64,000 nt of DNA. Origin: Rhizobium acidisoli (GTDB taxonomy: Bacteria > Pseudomonadota > Alphaproteobacteria > Rhizobiales > Rhizobiaceae). This document shows, in pieces, positions 37,538 to 46,592 of this stretch (within the stretch, counting starts at the first letter, position 1; every line of letters begins with the position of its first letter). Position numbers and translations under genes: made by a program. Below the pieces are notes generated by a model that saw only the letters and a program-made list of their open reading frames with translations, did not search any database and had not been told where the DNA came from. The stretch lies in the NCBI RefSeq assembly GCF_002531755.2, contig NZ_CP034999.1, positions 496,001-560,000 on the forward strand. Direction: 5' to 3'.

Positions 37538-38012
37538 AGCTAAGGAGGGATAGTCGGATTGCTGCCGTGCGCGCCGCCAATCAGAATCCATGAACGAAGG
37601 TTTATTGTCATGTCGGGAAGTAGTACCGCGGTGGAGCGGGCTATAGTGAAGAACTGGATCCTTCCAACAGAGTGCCGTCATTGTACCAGGTGTAATCATG
37701 CGCGGCCATACCCGTTTTAGAACGGAAGAGCTATAGCAGAATGCTACGGCGACGAGACGGCGGCGAGGCGGCGAGGCAAGCGTCAATGATCATCAGTCTA
37801 GAATCCGACCGAGCCGGGTTACCCGGTATTCGGTTCTCGCGCGCCGCTATCATAGAAGCGGACATCAGTGCGTAACCAAGTCGATTGCTTTTAGTTTCCA
37901 TTACGCTCGTGCGGAACTCTTGCTTGAAGACCGAGCAAGGCCATCCTTCCGGGGCAATACCCACGAGGCATTAAAGTAATATTTTAATAGTTGGGTACCT
38001 CGTCAATATATC
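37538..38012. other. Intergenic, no gene seen
   Basis: No supported gene in ~475 bp and no T-run terminator. A short palindrome ccgggttacccgg is at ~37814. Confidence 0.35.
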
Positions 38013-38534
38013 GTAAGCGCCCAACGAGCGGATTTTGCTGATCGGGCAAATCGGGCGATGTTCTGGCATTAATACCAGATCGAAGAGGTTGCATGGCTCG
38101 CATGGAGATCATGTCCGGCACTGAGCGTAGGCGGCGCTGGTCGGATGAGGCGAAACTGAGGATATTGACAGAAGCGGATCAACCTGGTGTTCGCATTGGT
38201 GATGTGGCTCGCCGGCATGACATTCATCCTGGCCAGATCCGTTTGTGGCGGCAGTCCTTCAGCTATGTCGGTCGACCAGCGATGTTCCTTCCGGTGGAAA
38301 TCACCGAGGAGGTGAGCGCTACCCAGGCACCTGACACGCCACCGACGCCAGCGGTCATCGAGATCTCGCTACGAAACGGTCGGTGCTTGAGGGTTCCGGC
38401 TGACGTGGAGCTAAGGATGCTCGGGTCGTTGATCGCTTGCGTGGAGGCGGCATGATCGGGCCTTCCGGGAATTTCCGGGTCTATCTTGCCTGCGGAGTGA
38501 CCGACATGCGGCGTGGAATTGATGGACTGTCGGC
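38013..38534 (+). mobile_element. Truncated IS66-family element
   Basis: Starts with the IS66 end gtaagcgcccaacg at ~38013. It holds a complete tnpA-like gene and the first ~28 codons of tnpB (MIGPSGNFRVYLACGVTDM...), then breaks off at ~38534 where sulfatase-related DNA begins. The tnpC gene and right end are absent. Confidence 0.75.
38093..38455 (+). CDS. tnpA: IS66 accessory protein TnpA
   Basis: A 120-residue protein with the IS66 Orf1 helix-turn-helix (RRRWSDEAKLRILTEADQPGVRIGDVARRHDIHPGQIRLWRQS, read over residues ~12-55). It differs from the tnpA at 26206, so it comes from another IS66 type. Stop overlaps the tnpB start (ATGA). Intact but useless without tnpB and tnpC. Confidence 0.8.
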   Translation: MARMEIMSGTERRRRWSDEAKLRILTEADQPGVRIGDVARRHDIHPGQIRLWRQSFSYVGRPAMFLPVEITEEVSATQAPDTPPTPAVIEISLRNGRCLRVPADVELRMLGSLIACVEAA

Positions 38535-38584
38535 GTTCCACATATTCCTCGCCATTGTCAGGCGTGATGAGGTTGATGACGTAT

Positions 38585-39590
38585 TCAAGACCTTCGATCT
38601 TGCTGCTGTCGGCGAATTCCGAGGAAATTGAGCCAGAGTTCGGTGGTCATCCCCCGGATCGTGTCGACCCCACTGCTCTTGGGCGCAGTACCTTTCGGCA
38701 TGCCGTGGCGAAGTTCGTAGGCGGCGGCGAGGAAGCTGTTGCGCACGCTCGGGCTCTCTTTTTGGTAGCCGATCTGCTCAAAGATATCCGCCACAAGATC
38801 TTTCGCTGTCTGGTTGCCGGGCTCGGCATAGACGAGCTTGTTCATGATCTCCATTGCCTCACGATATTTGCCGGCGCCGTAGAGCTGTGTACCCTTGGCC
38901 ATAATTTTTTCCGCGCCGCCCATCATCTCGACATACAGGGGTGCAGACTCGCGTGGCGATAGCGGGATCAAGGTCGCCGGATTGCCATCCCAGTAGCCGA
39001 GATAGCGATTCAGCACAGCGCGGCTATTATGCTCCTCAGACCCGTGATAGCTATGCGCTGCCCACTGTTTCTGAAGGCTGGCGGGCAGCTTGTAGACATT
39101 TTGGATCTCGTTGATCGTGACGCCCTGGTTGGCAAGGTGCAGTACATTGTTGTTGAGATGCGCATAGGTGTCGCGTTGTGCCCGCATGACCTCCTGAATG
39201 CGTTCGTTCCCCCAGCGCGGCCACCTATGGGCGGCAAACATGAACTCTGCCTCTGTCCCGTAACGGTATAGAGCGGTGCTGACATGCTTCGACCAGGCCA
39301 GCGCATCGCGCACGAGGGCCCCGCGCAACGTGTAGATATTGTGGATGGTCCCGGTAATGTTCTCTGCCGCCCAGAAAGCCTTGAACTGCGGAAACCATGT
39401 ATTCATCTCCGCCGGCGCTTCCGTGCCTGGCGTGTTCTGGAATTCCATCGTGACGCCATCGATCGTCAACTCTCGAAATCTTTCTCGAAGTAGCGCGTCG
39501 GCTGGATCAGGCCCAGGTTACCGGCGGCAGTATTCTTGCCGATAGACTGGTCCACGTGACCGAACAGGCTGCGCGGCAGCAAGACCGGCC
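38585..39590 (-). pseudogene. Alkyl/aryl sulfatase (SdsA1/BDS1 type), fragment
   Basis: Minus strand. An upstream piece LLPRSLFGHVDQSIGKNTAAGNLGLIQPTRYFEKDFE (residues over 39590-39470) stops and then continues one base off as LTIDGVTMEFQNTPGTEAPAEMNTW..., NIYTLRGALVRDALAWSKHV, NEIQNVYKLPASL, YHGSEEHNSRAVLNRYLGYWDGNP. This is the middle of a metallo-beta-lactamase-fold sulfatase with its dimerisation domain. The zinc-site N-terminus and the SCP2-like C-terminus are missing, and a frameshift lies at ~39470. Confidence 0.8.
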
Positions 39591-40207
39591 CGAAAGAGCC
39601 GAAATCGACGGTGCTCTCCGTCGAGGAGGAGGCTGTTATCGTTGCCTTTCGCCGGTATACGCTGCTGCCGCTCGATGACTGCCTCTATGCACTGCAGCCG
39701 ACAATCCCGCATCTTACGCGGTCTTCGCTGCATCGTTGCCTGCAGCGTCACGGCATCGGCCGCTTGCCAGATGTCGACGGCGACAGGCCGGCGAAGAAGA
39801 AGTTCAAGAGCTACCCGATCGGCTACTTCCACATCGACATTGCCGAGGTGCGCACCGAACAGGGTAAGTTACATATATTCGTTGCCATCGATCGCACCTC
39901 AAAGTTTGCCTTCATCGAACTGCACGAGAAGGCGACCACCGCCGTCTCGCGCGAGTTCCTCCTGCGCTTGATTGCAGCCGTCCCCTACAACATCCACACC
40001 GTGCTCACCGACAACGGGATCCAGTTCACCACGCCCGGTGCTGGAGGCTCCGCTGTGCCGCTGATCAAAGAAGCAATCGCCAATGGAGAACCTTTCTCCC
40101 ATGCCTTCGAATATACCTGCGCCACTAACGATATCGAGCACCGCACCACCAAGGTAAAGCATCCATGGACCAACGGTCAGGTTGAGAGAATGAACCGAAC
40201 CATCAAC
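39590..40207 (+). pseudogene. IS481-family transposase, truncated at both ends
   Basis: Begins mid-protein at GPKEPKSTVLSVEEEAVIV and carries the first catalytic Asp in FHIDIAEV, the second in VLTDNGIQF and the Glu in NGQVERMNRT, then ends in unrelated sequence (NIQKSFNKVYKF) at ~40207. The N-terminal DNA-binding part and C-terminus are absent. Part of the stretch between the second Asp and Glu is also altered. Confidence 0.8.
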
Positions 40208-40359
40208 ATTCAAAAATCATTCAACAAAGTTTACAAATTCTTTGCAATTATAGATCGCGGACAATGGTACCTTCACCTCGAATCTGGGCCAGGCACGAAC
40301 AAAGGCTGATGCCTGCTGATCCTCAGACCGCCCAAAGAGTGCAACGGAGGTCATCGCCA

Positions 40360-41649
40360 ATGGCAAGAAGGACGCTCATCCTGCTTGAAGGCCACAGAAG
40401 TATTGGTCCAATGTACTTAAAAGAAGCCCGAGGACTTGGCCTCAATCCAATTACTCTGTCGGCTGATCCAACCGAGTACGATTATCTTGCAGCGGAAGGA
40501 GTCGACGTAATCCAAGTGGATACAGAAAATCTCGGTGCACTAATCGGCGAATGTTCCCAGCTGCGCGCGAAGCATGACATAGCTGGCATCACCGGCTTTA
40601 CGACCCTCGACGAGTCGCTCTATGCGACAGTCGGCAAACTCTGCAGGCATTTCGATCTCCCGGGACCCAACCCTGCATCGATTGAACGATGCTGCGACAA
40701 ATTCGCTCAACGTCAGCTTCTCGCGCAAACCGGTGTGCCGATGCCTGATTATCGCTTGGCAGCGAGCGCGACGGACGTAGAAAAATATGCTGCGGAGATC
40801 GGCCTGCCGGTGGTTGTTAAGCCAGCCGCGGGTACGGGCAGCAGCGGTGTCCGATTGTGTCGCAGTGTCAATGAATTAGCGGAACACACAACTTATCTAT
40901 TGAGCAGAAAGCACACATGGAAGTCGTTGCCAAGGATACTAGTTGAAGAATTTGCACAAGGTCCTTTCTATGGCGCTGATATAATGGGAAATGAGGTCAT
41001 TGGGATTGGCACCGCTGATTTTGCCTCCCCGCCCCATTTTATCTTTCGTGAGTGCACCTATCCGGCACCGCTAACTGACGACGCGCATAAGCGTATTGCC
41101 GATGTTTCGCTAGCCTGTCTGCAAGCTCTCGGCCTTGATTGGGGCCCAACGAGCATTGAGTTCCGGTGGACGAAGCGTGGTCCAGTTGTCATTGAAGTCA
41201 ATCCACGTCTTTCGGGTGGGACCAACCCTCAAAGGGTTCAACTGGCTTATGGTGTCGATCTCGTTGCCGAGCACATCAAGGTTGTCATCGGCGAGGAATG
41301 GAATTTGCGCAGAAGCCGTTCAGACGTTGCGGCCACACGGTACCTTATTCCTGACCGCGACGGCACCCTTGATTGGATCGATGGCGGCAGTCGGGCGGCG
41401 GCCGTACCAGGTGTCGCTGAGGTCAAATTTTATGTTGAACCTAAGAAGACGATCGCCAGGAACGGCGATTACCTTGACGCTATTGGACATGTTATTGCAG
41501 CCTCACCCAGCCTTGCCCGGACCGAGGCAACACTTGAGCGCGCGGTCGACTTAATCAGTTGGTCGATCGCACCATCTCCGACCGAACAGGAAAAACCACA
41601 GCCCCCCCACCTCTCCGCACCACCACAAGTGCCCCCAGCTAAAAGGTGA
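40360..41649 (+). CDS. ATP-grasp ligase (L-amino acid ligase/carboxylase-like)
   Basis: A 429-residue protein from ATG 40360 (MARRTLILLEGHRS), with ribosome-binding site cggagg. Three-part ATP-grasp fold: N-domain (ITLSADPTEYDYLAAEGVDVI), ATP site VVVKPAAGTGSSGVRLC and ILVEEFAQGPFYGADIM, and metal site SIEFRWTKRGPVVIEVNPRLSGGTNPQ (Glu and Asn for Mg). Such enzymes join a carboxylate to an amine through an acyl phosphate, often making dipeptides or modified amino acids. It stands alone between IS relics, ~2.6 kb from the oxoamine-synthase-like gene. The product is unknown. Confidence 0.8.
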   Translation: MARRTLILLEGHRSIGPMYLKEARGLGLNPITLSADPTEYDYLAAEGVDVIQVDTENLGALIGECSQLRAKHDIAGITGFTTLDESLYATVGKLCRHFDLPGPNPASIERCCDKFAQRQLLAQTGVPMPDYRLAASATDVEKYAAEIGLPVVVKPAAGTGSSGVRLCRSVNELAEHTTYLLSRKHTWKSLPRILVEEFAQGPFYGADIMGNEVIGIGTADFASPPHFIFRECTYPAPLTDDAHKRIADVSLACLQALGLDWGPTSIEFRWTKRGPVVIEVNPRLSGGTNPQRVQLAYGVDLVAEHIKVVIGEEWNLRRSRSDVAATRYLIPDRDGTLDWIDGGSRAAAVPGVAEVKFYVEPKKTIARNGDYLDAIGHVIAASPSLARTEATLERAVDLISWSIAPSPTEQEKPQPPHLSAPPQVPPAKR

Positions 41650-41761
41650 TCATCGCCCAACATCGGTCGAATCGCTAGAGCAAGTCCTGCGATCGATGAA
41701 TCGATTGTGATGTGACGGCGTCCATCGAAGCTGATTCAAACATCCACAGGAGAAGAGGTGG

Positions 41762-41905
41762 ATGATGGGACAAGCACTGAGCGATGATCTTCGAATACGG
41801 GTTTTGAAAGCGTCTGCGGCGGGAATGTCGGCTCGACAGGCCGCAGCTCGGTTCGGAGTTGGGATTTCGACGGCGATCCGCTGGATTGCGCAAACGGTTC
41901 AGGGG
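41762..41905 (+). pseudogene. IS630-family transposase, N-terminal fragment
   Basis: MMGQALSDDLRIRVLKASAAG...ARQAAARFGVGISTAIRWI is the first helix-turn-helix of an IS630-type transposase. It is fused in frame to unrelated group II intron sequence at ~41905, so the open frame 41762-42232 is a chimera of three pieces. Confidence 0.75.
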
Positions 41906-42082
41906 GCACACGTTGGCGGCCTGGGAATGGTTACGCTCGCTTCGGCGACGCAACCCCAAACTGTTCGCCCACTGGACCATAGGACGAGCGGCTGGATGAT
42001 TGGGAGCCGGATGAATCGAGAGGTTCACGTCCGGTTCTGGGAGAGCGTGGGGCTGCAATGCCCCGCGCCACTCACCTACCTC
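41906..42082 (+). mobile_element. 3' end of a group II intron (maturase tail, domains V and VI)
   Basis: The frame 41913-41999 reads LAAWEWLRSLRRRNPKLFAHW and stops, like the C-terminus of a group II intron reverse transcriptase/maturase. Then comes a domain V-like hairpin at 42004-42038 (gagccggatga, central loop, tcacgtccggttct), and a second hairpin (gtggggc/gccccgc, 42047-42067) as domain VI, and the tail ctcacctacctccat. The 5' intron part is absent. It sits inside an IS3-type gene. Confidence 0.75.
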
Positions 42083-42232
42083 CATGCTTACAAGACCGTG
42101 TCCGAGGCCCGCGTCGGCATTCGCCGATATTTGACCTTTTACAATAGCCGACGCCCACATTCATCCCTTGACCGGCAGACGCCGGATCAGGCCTACTTCA
42201 ACGCGCTGGCACCAATGATGATGGCAGCATAA
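42083..42232 (+). pseudogene. IS3-family transposase OrfB, C-terminal fragment
   Basis: Reads AYKTVSEARVGIRRYLTFYNSRRPHSSLDRQTPDQAYF, the usual end of IS3-family OrfB. It is the 3' exon next to the group II intron relic. The catalytic Asp residues are absent. The IS3 right end probably follows, to ~42292. Confidence 0.8.
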
Positions 42233-42273
42233 TCGAGGCGGAAATCCACTTAGCAAAACGCCGCAAACTGTTC

Positions 42274-43383
42274 AGACAAACCGAGCCAGCTCTATGTGAG
42301 ACGGGTCAACTCTTCAGCTATGTCGATCTGGAGGATCGTGTTCGTCGTGACCATCCGCTGCGGGCAATCCGGCAGATCGTCAACGACGCGCTCGTTTCGC
42401 TGGAGCGGGAGTTTGCAGCGCTCTATTCGCCGATCGGGCGGCCATCGATCGCGCCTGAAAAGCTTCTGCGCGCCATGCTTTTGCAGGCCTTCTATTCGAT
42501 CCGTTCTGAGCGGCTTTTGATGGAGCGGCTGGAATACGACCTTCTGTTCCGCTGGTTCGTCGACATTGGCATTGACGTTCCAGCTTGGGACCCTTCGGTG
42601 TTTTCGAAGAACCGCGACCGGTTGCTGGAAGGTGACATCGCCGCGAAGCTCCTGGGTGCGATCCTTTCGCAGCCCAAGGTAAAGCGGCTGCTGTCAACGG
42701 ACCACTTCTCTGTCGATGGCACGCTGATCGAAGCCTGTGCGTCGATGAAGAGCTTCAAGCCGAAGGACGGCCCAAGGGGCGATCATGGCGAACCACCATC
42801 GGATGGCGGTGGTCGGAATGCAGAAGCAGACTTCCATGGCGAAAGGCGCTCCAACGAGACGCATGCTTCAACGACCGACCCAGATGCAAGACTTTATAAG
42901 AAAGGAAAGGGCAAGGAGGCCAAGCTGTGCTTCATGGGGAATGGGCTGATGGAAAACCGCCATGGCCTGCTGGTCGATGCCTGCCTGACTGAGGCCAGCG
43001 GATATGCCGAACGGGTCGCGGCGCTTACCATGATCGAGCCCTTCACTGAGCGGACACAAGCGATCACGCTGGGTGCCGACAAGGCCTATGACACCAAGGA
43101 CTTCGTCAAAGATTTGCGGTCGATGAAGGTGACGCCGCATGTGGCGCAGAACATCAATGGTCGCCGCTCGGCCATTGATGGGCGCACGACGCGCCATTCG
43201 GGCTATGGGGTCAGTCTGCGCATCCGCAAGCGCATCGAGGAGGCGTTCGGCTGGATCAAGACCGTCGCGGGGCAGGACAAGACGAAGTTCCGTGGCCGCG
43301 ACCGCGTCGGATGGGCCTTCACCTTCACGGCCGCCGCCTACAATCTGGTGCGGTTGCCGAAACTGATGGCGGTGTCGTCATGA
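42274..43383 (+). CDS. IS5/IS1182-type transposase, 5' end doubtful
   Basis: Family sequence starts before the first ATG of the longest frame: GQLFSYVDLEDRVRRDHPLRAIRQIVNDALVSLE leads into LLRAMLLQAFYSIRSERLLMERLEYDLLFRW. No ATG or GTG with a ribosome-binding site lies upstream of this, so the true start may have been lost at the IS3 junction (~42290). The catalytic motifs are present: STDHFSVDGTLIEA, LGADKAYDTKDF, RIEEAFGWIKTVAG. ATG 42475 would give a protein lacking the first ~65 residues. Confidence 0.7.
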   Translation, partial: RQTEPALCETGQLFSYVDLEDRVRRDHPLRAIRQIVNDALVSLEREFAALYSPIGRPSIAPEKLLRAMLLQAFYSIRSERLLMERLEYDLLFRWFVDIGIDVPAWDPSVFSKNRDRLLEGDIAAKLLGAILSQPKVKRLLSTDHFSVDGTLIEACASMKSFKPKDGPRGDHGEPPSDGGGRNAEADFHGERRSNETHASTTDPDARLYKKGKGKEAKLCFMGNGLMENRHGLLVDACLTEASGYAERVAALTMIEPFTERTQAITLGADKAYDTKDFVKDLRSMKVTPHVAQNINGRRSAIDGRTTRHSGYGVSLRIRKRIEEAFGWIKTVAGQDKTKFRGRDRVGWAFTFTAAAYNLVRLPKLMAVSS

Positions 43384-43724
43384 GCGCGGCCGCGAACTGC
43401 CACCTGATTGGCCGCTGGCGCATCGTCGCGGCCGATCTATGGGATCGGGATTATCTCGACCTGGTTGAGCCCGCCACAATCACCATCGGGGCCAATGGCC
43501 ATGGCGAAATCGGCTTCGGTGCGATGCAAGCGAGCCTCGATCTCGGCTACAGCCCGTCCATGGTCTTCTTCCGATGGGCCGGATGCGACGAAATGGACGA
43601 AGTCTCCGGCGACGGTCATGCCGAGTTACTCGATGATGGCGTGATCGAGATCACTTTCGCATACGACAGCGGAGACGAGGCCATCCTAAAAGCCAAACGA
43701 GAGACTTCTTCAACAGCCTGCTAG
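43380..43724 (+). CDS. Small hypothetical protein, IS passenger
   Basis: A 114-residue acidic protein (MSAAANCHLIGRWRIVAADLWDRDYLDLVEPA...) whose start overlaps the transposase stop (TCATGA). The compact beta-rich pattern GRWRI...ITIGANGHGEIGFG...IEITFAYDSGDEAILKAKRE suggests a small calycin-like or beta-sheet fold; function unknown. The last codons overlap the probable right IS end (cttcttcaacagcctgctag). Confidence 0.6.
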   Translation: MSAAANCHLIGRWRIVAADLWDRDYLDLVEPATITIGANGHGEIGFGAMQASLDLGYSPSMVFFRWAGCDEMDEVSGDGHAELLDDGVIEITFAYDSGDEAILKAKRETSSTAC

Positions 43725-43803
43725 AGTCTGTCAGCGCTAGGAATCGTGCGGAGATTCCCTTGGCTTTAATTTTGTGATCCAAGATCGTTGCTGGAGGCCG
43801 GCA

Positions 43804-43950
43804 ATGATGGTGCGACCTCTTTCTCTGAATTTGCGAACGCGCATTGCTACAGCGTTGAATGATGGTAGGACGGTTCGCGCCGCAGCGGAGCGGTTCGGCA
43901 TATCGGCTGCGACAGCGGTACGGATAGTGGACGTCGCGAAGGTGTCATAA
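43804..43950 (+). pseudogene. IS630-family transposase, N-terminal fragment
   Basis: MMVRPLSLNLRTRIATALNDGRTVRAAAERFGISAATAVRIV followed by a stop. A helix-turn-helix start of an IS630-type transposase, a different type from those at 41762 and 27170. Confidence 0.75.
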
Positions 43951-44301
43951 CCGACTGCCTCGGGTGATGTCGAAAAACTGACAACTGCTGTCGTTTGGTT
44001 CAAGATGCGACACGATCACGTTGGAACGAAATCCTGCTGTGCGAAACTTAGCCTTGAAAGATCTGCAGATATTCTGTTCTGGCGCTCCCTCGGCGGAGTT
44101 GGCACGGCTATTGATACTCCTTGACCAGCTACTAGGATTGGCTTGAGGCTGGGACTTGGTGCTACGGGACATGAGGTGCAGACCCGCTGTTATGCAGGCT
44201 CCCTCAGAACGGCCTAACGACGTTGCCGTTTATGAACTTTGAGCCGCGGTGTGATGGGATTGAACGTTGACCGCTTAAGATAAAACAAGCGCAGTTATCT
44301 T
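43951..44301. promoter_or_regulatory. Upstream region of the oxoamine-synthase-like gene
   Basis: No gene seen. It holds ggattgaacgttga at 44257-44270, also found at 31211-31224 after the decarboxylase gene, and a CGTTGACC core at 44264. A TGGCAC sequence at 44100 has no proper -12 element. Confidence 0.35.
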
Positions 44302-45531
44302 ATGGTCATGTCGATGGAGAGTGACGTGAACAAGCAGAGATTCCGTAATCTTGCAAGTGTGATTGAGAGGTCGAGATCAGATTTCGACTACGCGTACTCC
44401 ACAGGAATAATGACCCTGTATGCTCGGTCGCTTGAGCATCGACATGTGGAGATCGGGCCGGGACGATCGGTTATCGACTTCGCGAGAGGCAGCTATCTCG
44501 GGCTTGATAACCATCCACTGATCGTGGACGCTGCAATAGCAGCATTAGCGTCATATCGCTCAATACAATGGTCCGGTGCGCGCACGAGATTGAATTTTTC
44601 GCTAACTGGAGATCTCGAAAACAGCTTATCTGAACTTTTCGATGCTCGGATAGTCGTTTACTCGTTGGTTCTGACGGCGAACATGAGCGCGCTCCCGTTG
44701 CTCGCATGCGGGGCTTTCACCAGAGGACGTGAGCCGGTACTGGTCTTCGACCAATTTGCACATGCCACTTTGGCATACCATAAGGCCGTTTTGGCCGAAG
44801 ATGCGCAGGTTTTGCAAATTAGACACAATGACGTTGAGGAACTGGAGGGTATTTGTCAGAAACACACTTGCGTCGCCTACATATGCGATGGTGTGTATTC
44901 AATGGGCGGAAATGCCCCGATCAGTGAGCTATTGCGTCTCCAAGAACGTTATGGGCTATTCATCTACATCGACGATGCGCATGGCATCTCAATCCGCGGA
45001 AGGCATGGCCAAGGATATGCCAAATCCCAAATCGCAGATCTCGGCGAAAACACAATTATCGCGGCTTCTTTAAGCAAGGGCTTTGGAGCGACCGGCGGTG
45101 TTCTCATGCTTGGGACGGACGAACAGGAGAAACTGCTTAGACGTTACGCCGTCCCGCACGCATTCTCAATGGGGCCAGACTTGGCCGCAATTGCGGGTGC
45201 CTTAGCATCAGCAGAGATTCATCGTTCTACTGAATTGGGTGAGCGCCAGGCCCGCCTGAGTAGGGTTATTCAAGCTTTTGACGAAAGAACCCCGACGCAA
45301 TCATCAGGTGACGGAATGCCGATCCGGATGATTCCGATTGGTGAGTCTCGGGCAGCTGTGGATACGGCGGCCGAGCTATTGCGGCGCGGCTTTTATGTGG
45401 CCGCAGCATTCTATCCAACGGTACCCCGAGACAAGGCTGCTTTGCGCGTATGCCTGACGGCGGACCACAGTCAGGACGAGGTCGCCCAGCTCTGTGCGTC
45501 CATCCGAGACATAGCTAGTGCCCGTCAATAA
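44302..45531 (+). CDS. Alpha-oxoamine-synthase-family PLP enzyme (AONS/KBL-like)
   Basis: A 409-residue fold-type I PLP enzyme related to 8-amino-7-oxononanoate synthase, 2-amino-3-ketobutyrate ligase and 5-aminolevulinate synthase. Visible: DFARGSYLGLDNHPLIVDA, the DDAHG motif in YIDDAHGISIRGRHGQGY (Asp holds PLP), and the PLP Lys in IIAASLSKGFGATGG. The family condenses an amino acid with an acyl-CoA or acyl carrier protein and releases CO2. There are no biotin or haem genes nearby, so a special role is likely. Start could also be an ATG two or four codons inside. Confidence 0.82.
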   Translation: MVMSMESDVNKQRFRNLASVIERSRSDFDYAYSTGIMTLYARSLEHRHVEIGPGRSVIDFARGSYLGLDNHPLIVDAAIAALASYRSIQWSGARTRLNFSLTGDLENSLSELFDARIVVYSLVLTANMSALPLLACGAFTRGREPVLVFDQFAHATLAYHKAVLAEDAQVLQIRHNDVEELEGICQKHTCVAYICDGVYSMGGNAPISELLRLQERYGLFIYIDDAHGISIRGRHGQGYAKSQIADLGENTIIAASLSKGFGATGGVLMLGTDEQEKLLRRYAVPHAFSMGPDLAAIAGALASAEIHRSTELGERQARLSRVIQAFDERTPTQSSGDGMPIRMIPIGESRAAVDTAAELLRRGFYVAAAFYPTVPRDKAALRVCLTADHSQDEVAQLCASIRDIASARQ

Positions 45532-45757
45532 CACCCGTCTTTCGGGTATTCCCGTGGGTAAATTGCGCGTTCGAGCCGATCTGCAGTGCATGTCGTCACG
45601 GAGTGCGCGGACCACGGTCGCGGAGGGCCGATGAGATGAGGCGAGAACGACTGACATTTGCATGCCCGATTTGTGATCCCCATTTAGACCCATATACTGT
45701 TTGTTTCACGACTTCTGGAATGCCCCCGTTGCGAGGATCTGAAAGCTGGAGGATAAT

Positions 45758-46516
45758 TTGAGCACCTCAAGATCCGCTGTCCTGAGAGACCATGTTTACG
45801 AGGAATTAGGTGCTTTGATAGGCGGCGGGCAGTTTCCTCCAGGCGAGAAAATCACCATCCGAAACCTAGCAAAAGACTTTGCAATGAGCGCAACTCCTGT
45901 CCGTGAGGTCCTCTATTGCTTGATATCCGAGGGTGTTTTACATGGTGAAGCGAACAGATCCGCCTTCATACCGCTTCTAACGCCCCAGCAAATTGCGGAA
46001 CTCAAGGACATTCGTTTGCACATCGAGTGCTTCGCGGCAGAGCGCGCTGCGCTAAGGGGTACAACGGAGATTGCGGCAAGGTTGCGCGAAACATCGGCAA
46101 AACTGAAAACGGCTCGTGCCGCCGGTGACCGTCGTGCGGACCTTGCGCTGGTATATAAGTTTCAGCGCCAACTTTATGCCCCATGCGCGATGCCAAACCT
46201 TATTCCAATCATCAATTCACTTTGGCTAAAAACGGGGCCATACTTAAATTTGCTTTTTCCTCATTACATTTCTGGGATACAAACCAACCGCGGAGATTGG
46301 CGCGAAAGGATAGCTGCTGGCGTTGAGAACAGAGATGCTGCAGCAGTTGTGGACGAGGTCAAGCAGAGCGTTGATCAATCTTTGACCTATATCGCCAAAA
46401 TAGTTGCCGCCGCGGCAATGCTAAAGACTTCGGACGGAAACTTACTACCGCGTCCGATCACTAAAGAAAGGAGACAAGTGAATTTAATCACCATCGAGTT
46501 CCCTTCGCGCCGATAA
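45758..46516 (+). CDS. GntR-family regulator, FCD subgroup (paralogue of 31269-31988)
   Basis: A 252-residue protein starting at TTG 45758, which has ribosome-binding site tggagga 6 bases upstream. Winged helix (RSAVLRDHVYEELGALI...FPPGEKITIRNLAKDFAMSATPVREVLYCL) and FCD domain match the regulator at 31269-31988 along the whole length. The last ~35 residues (SDGNLLPRPITKERRQ...) are extra. Its position after the oxoamine-synthase-like gene suggests that it controls this biosynthetic-looking locus, perhaps sensing the same ligand as its paralogue. Confidence 0.88.
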   Translation: MSTSRSAVLRDHVYEELGALIGGGQFPPGEKITIRNLAKDFAMSATPVREVLYCLISEGVLHGEANRSAFIPLLTPQQIAELKDIRLHIECFAAERAALRGTTEIAARLRETSAKLKTARAAGDRRADLALVYKFQRQLYAPCAMPNLIPIINSLWLKTGPYLNLLFPHYISGIQTNRGDWRERIAAGVENRDAAAVVDEVKQSVDQSLTYIAKIVAAAAMLKTSDGNLLPRPITKERRQVNLITIEFPSRR

Positions 46517-46592
46517 AAAAGAACCGCATCAAAGTCCGGTCCGATCATGCTGACTTGAAAGCATAGTGTCGGCGGCCAATCATTGCGTCGGC

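Noticed and set aside
41762..42232. A single 156-residue protein
   Set aside because: The frame is a chance fusion of IS630, group II intron and IS3 pieces, so it was split.
44097..44116. Sigma-54 type promoter (tggcacggctattga)
   Set aside because: The -24 half is good but the -12 half reads TTGA instead of TTGC, and no NifA site TGT-N10-ACA was found upstream.
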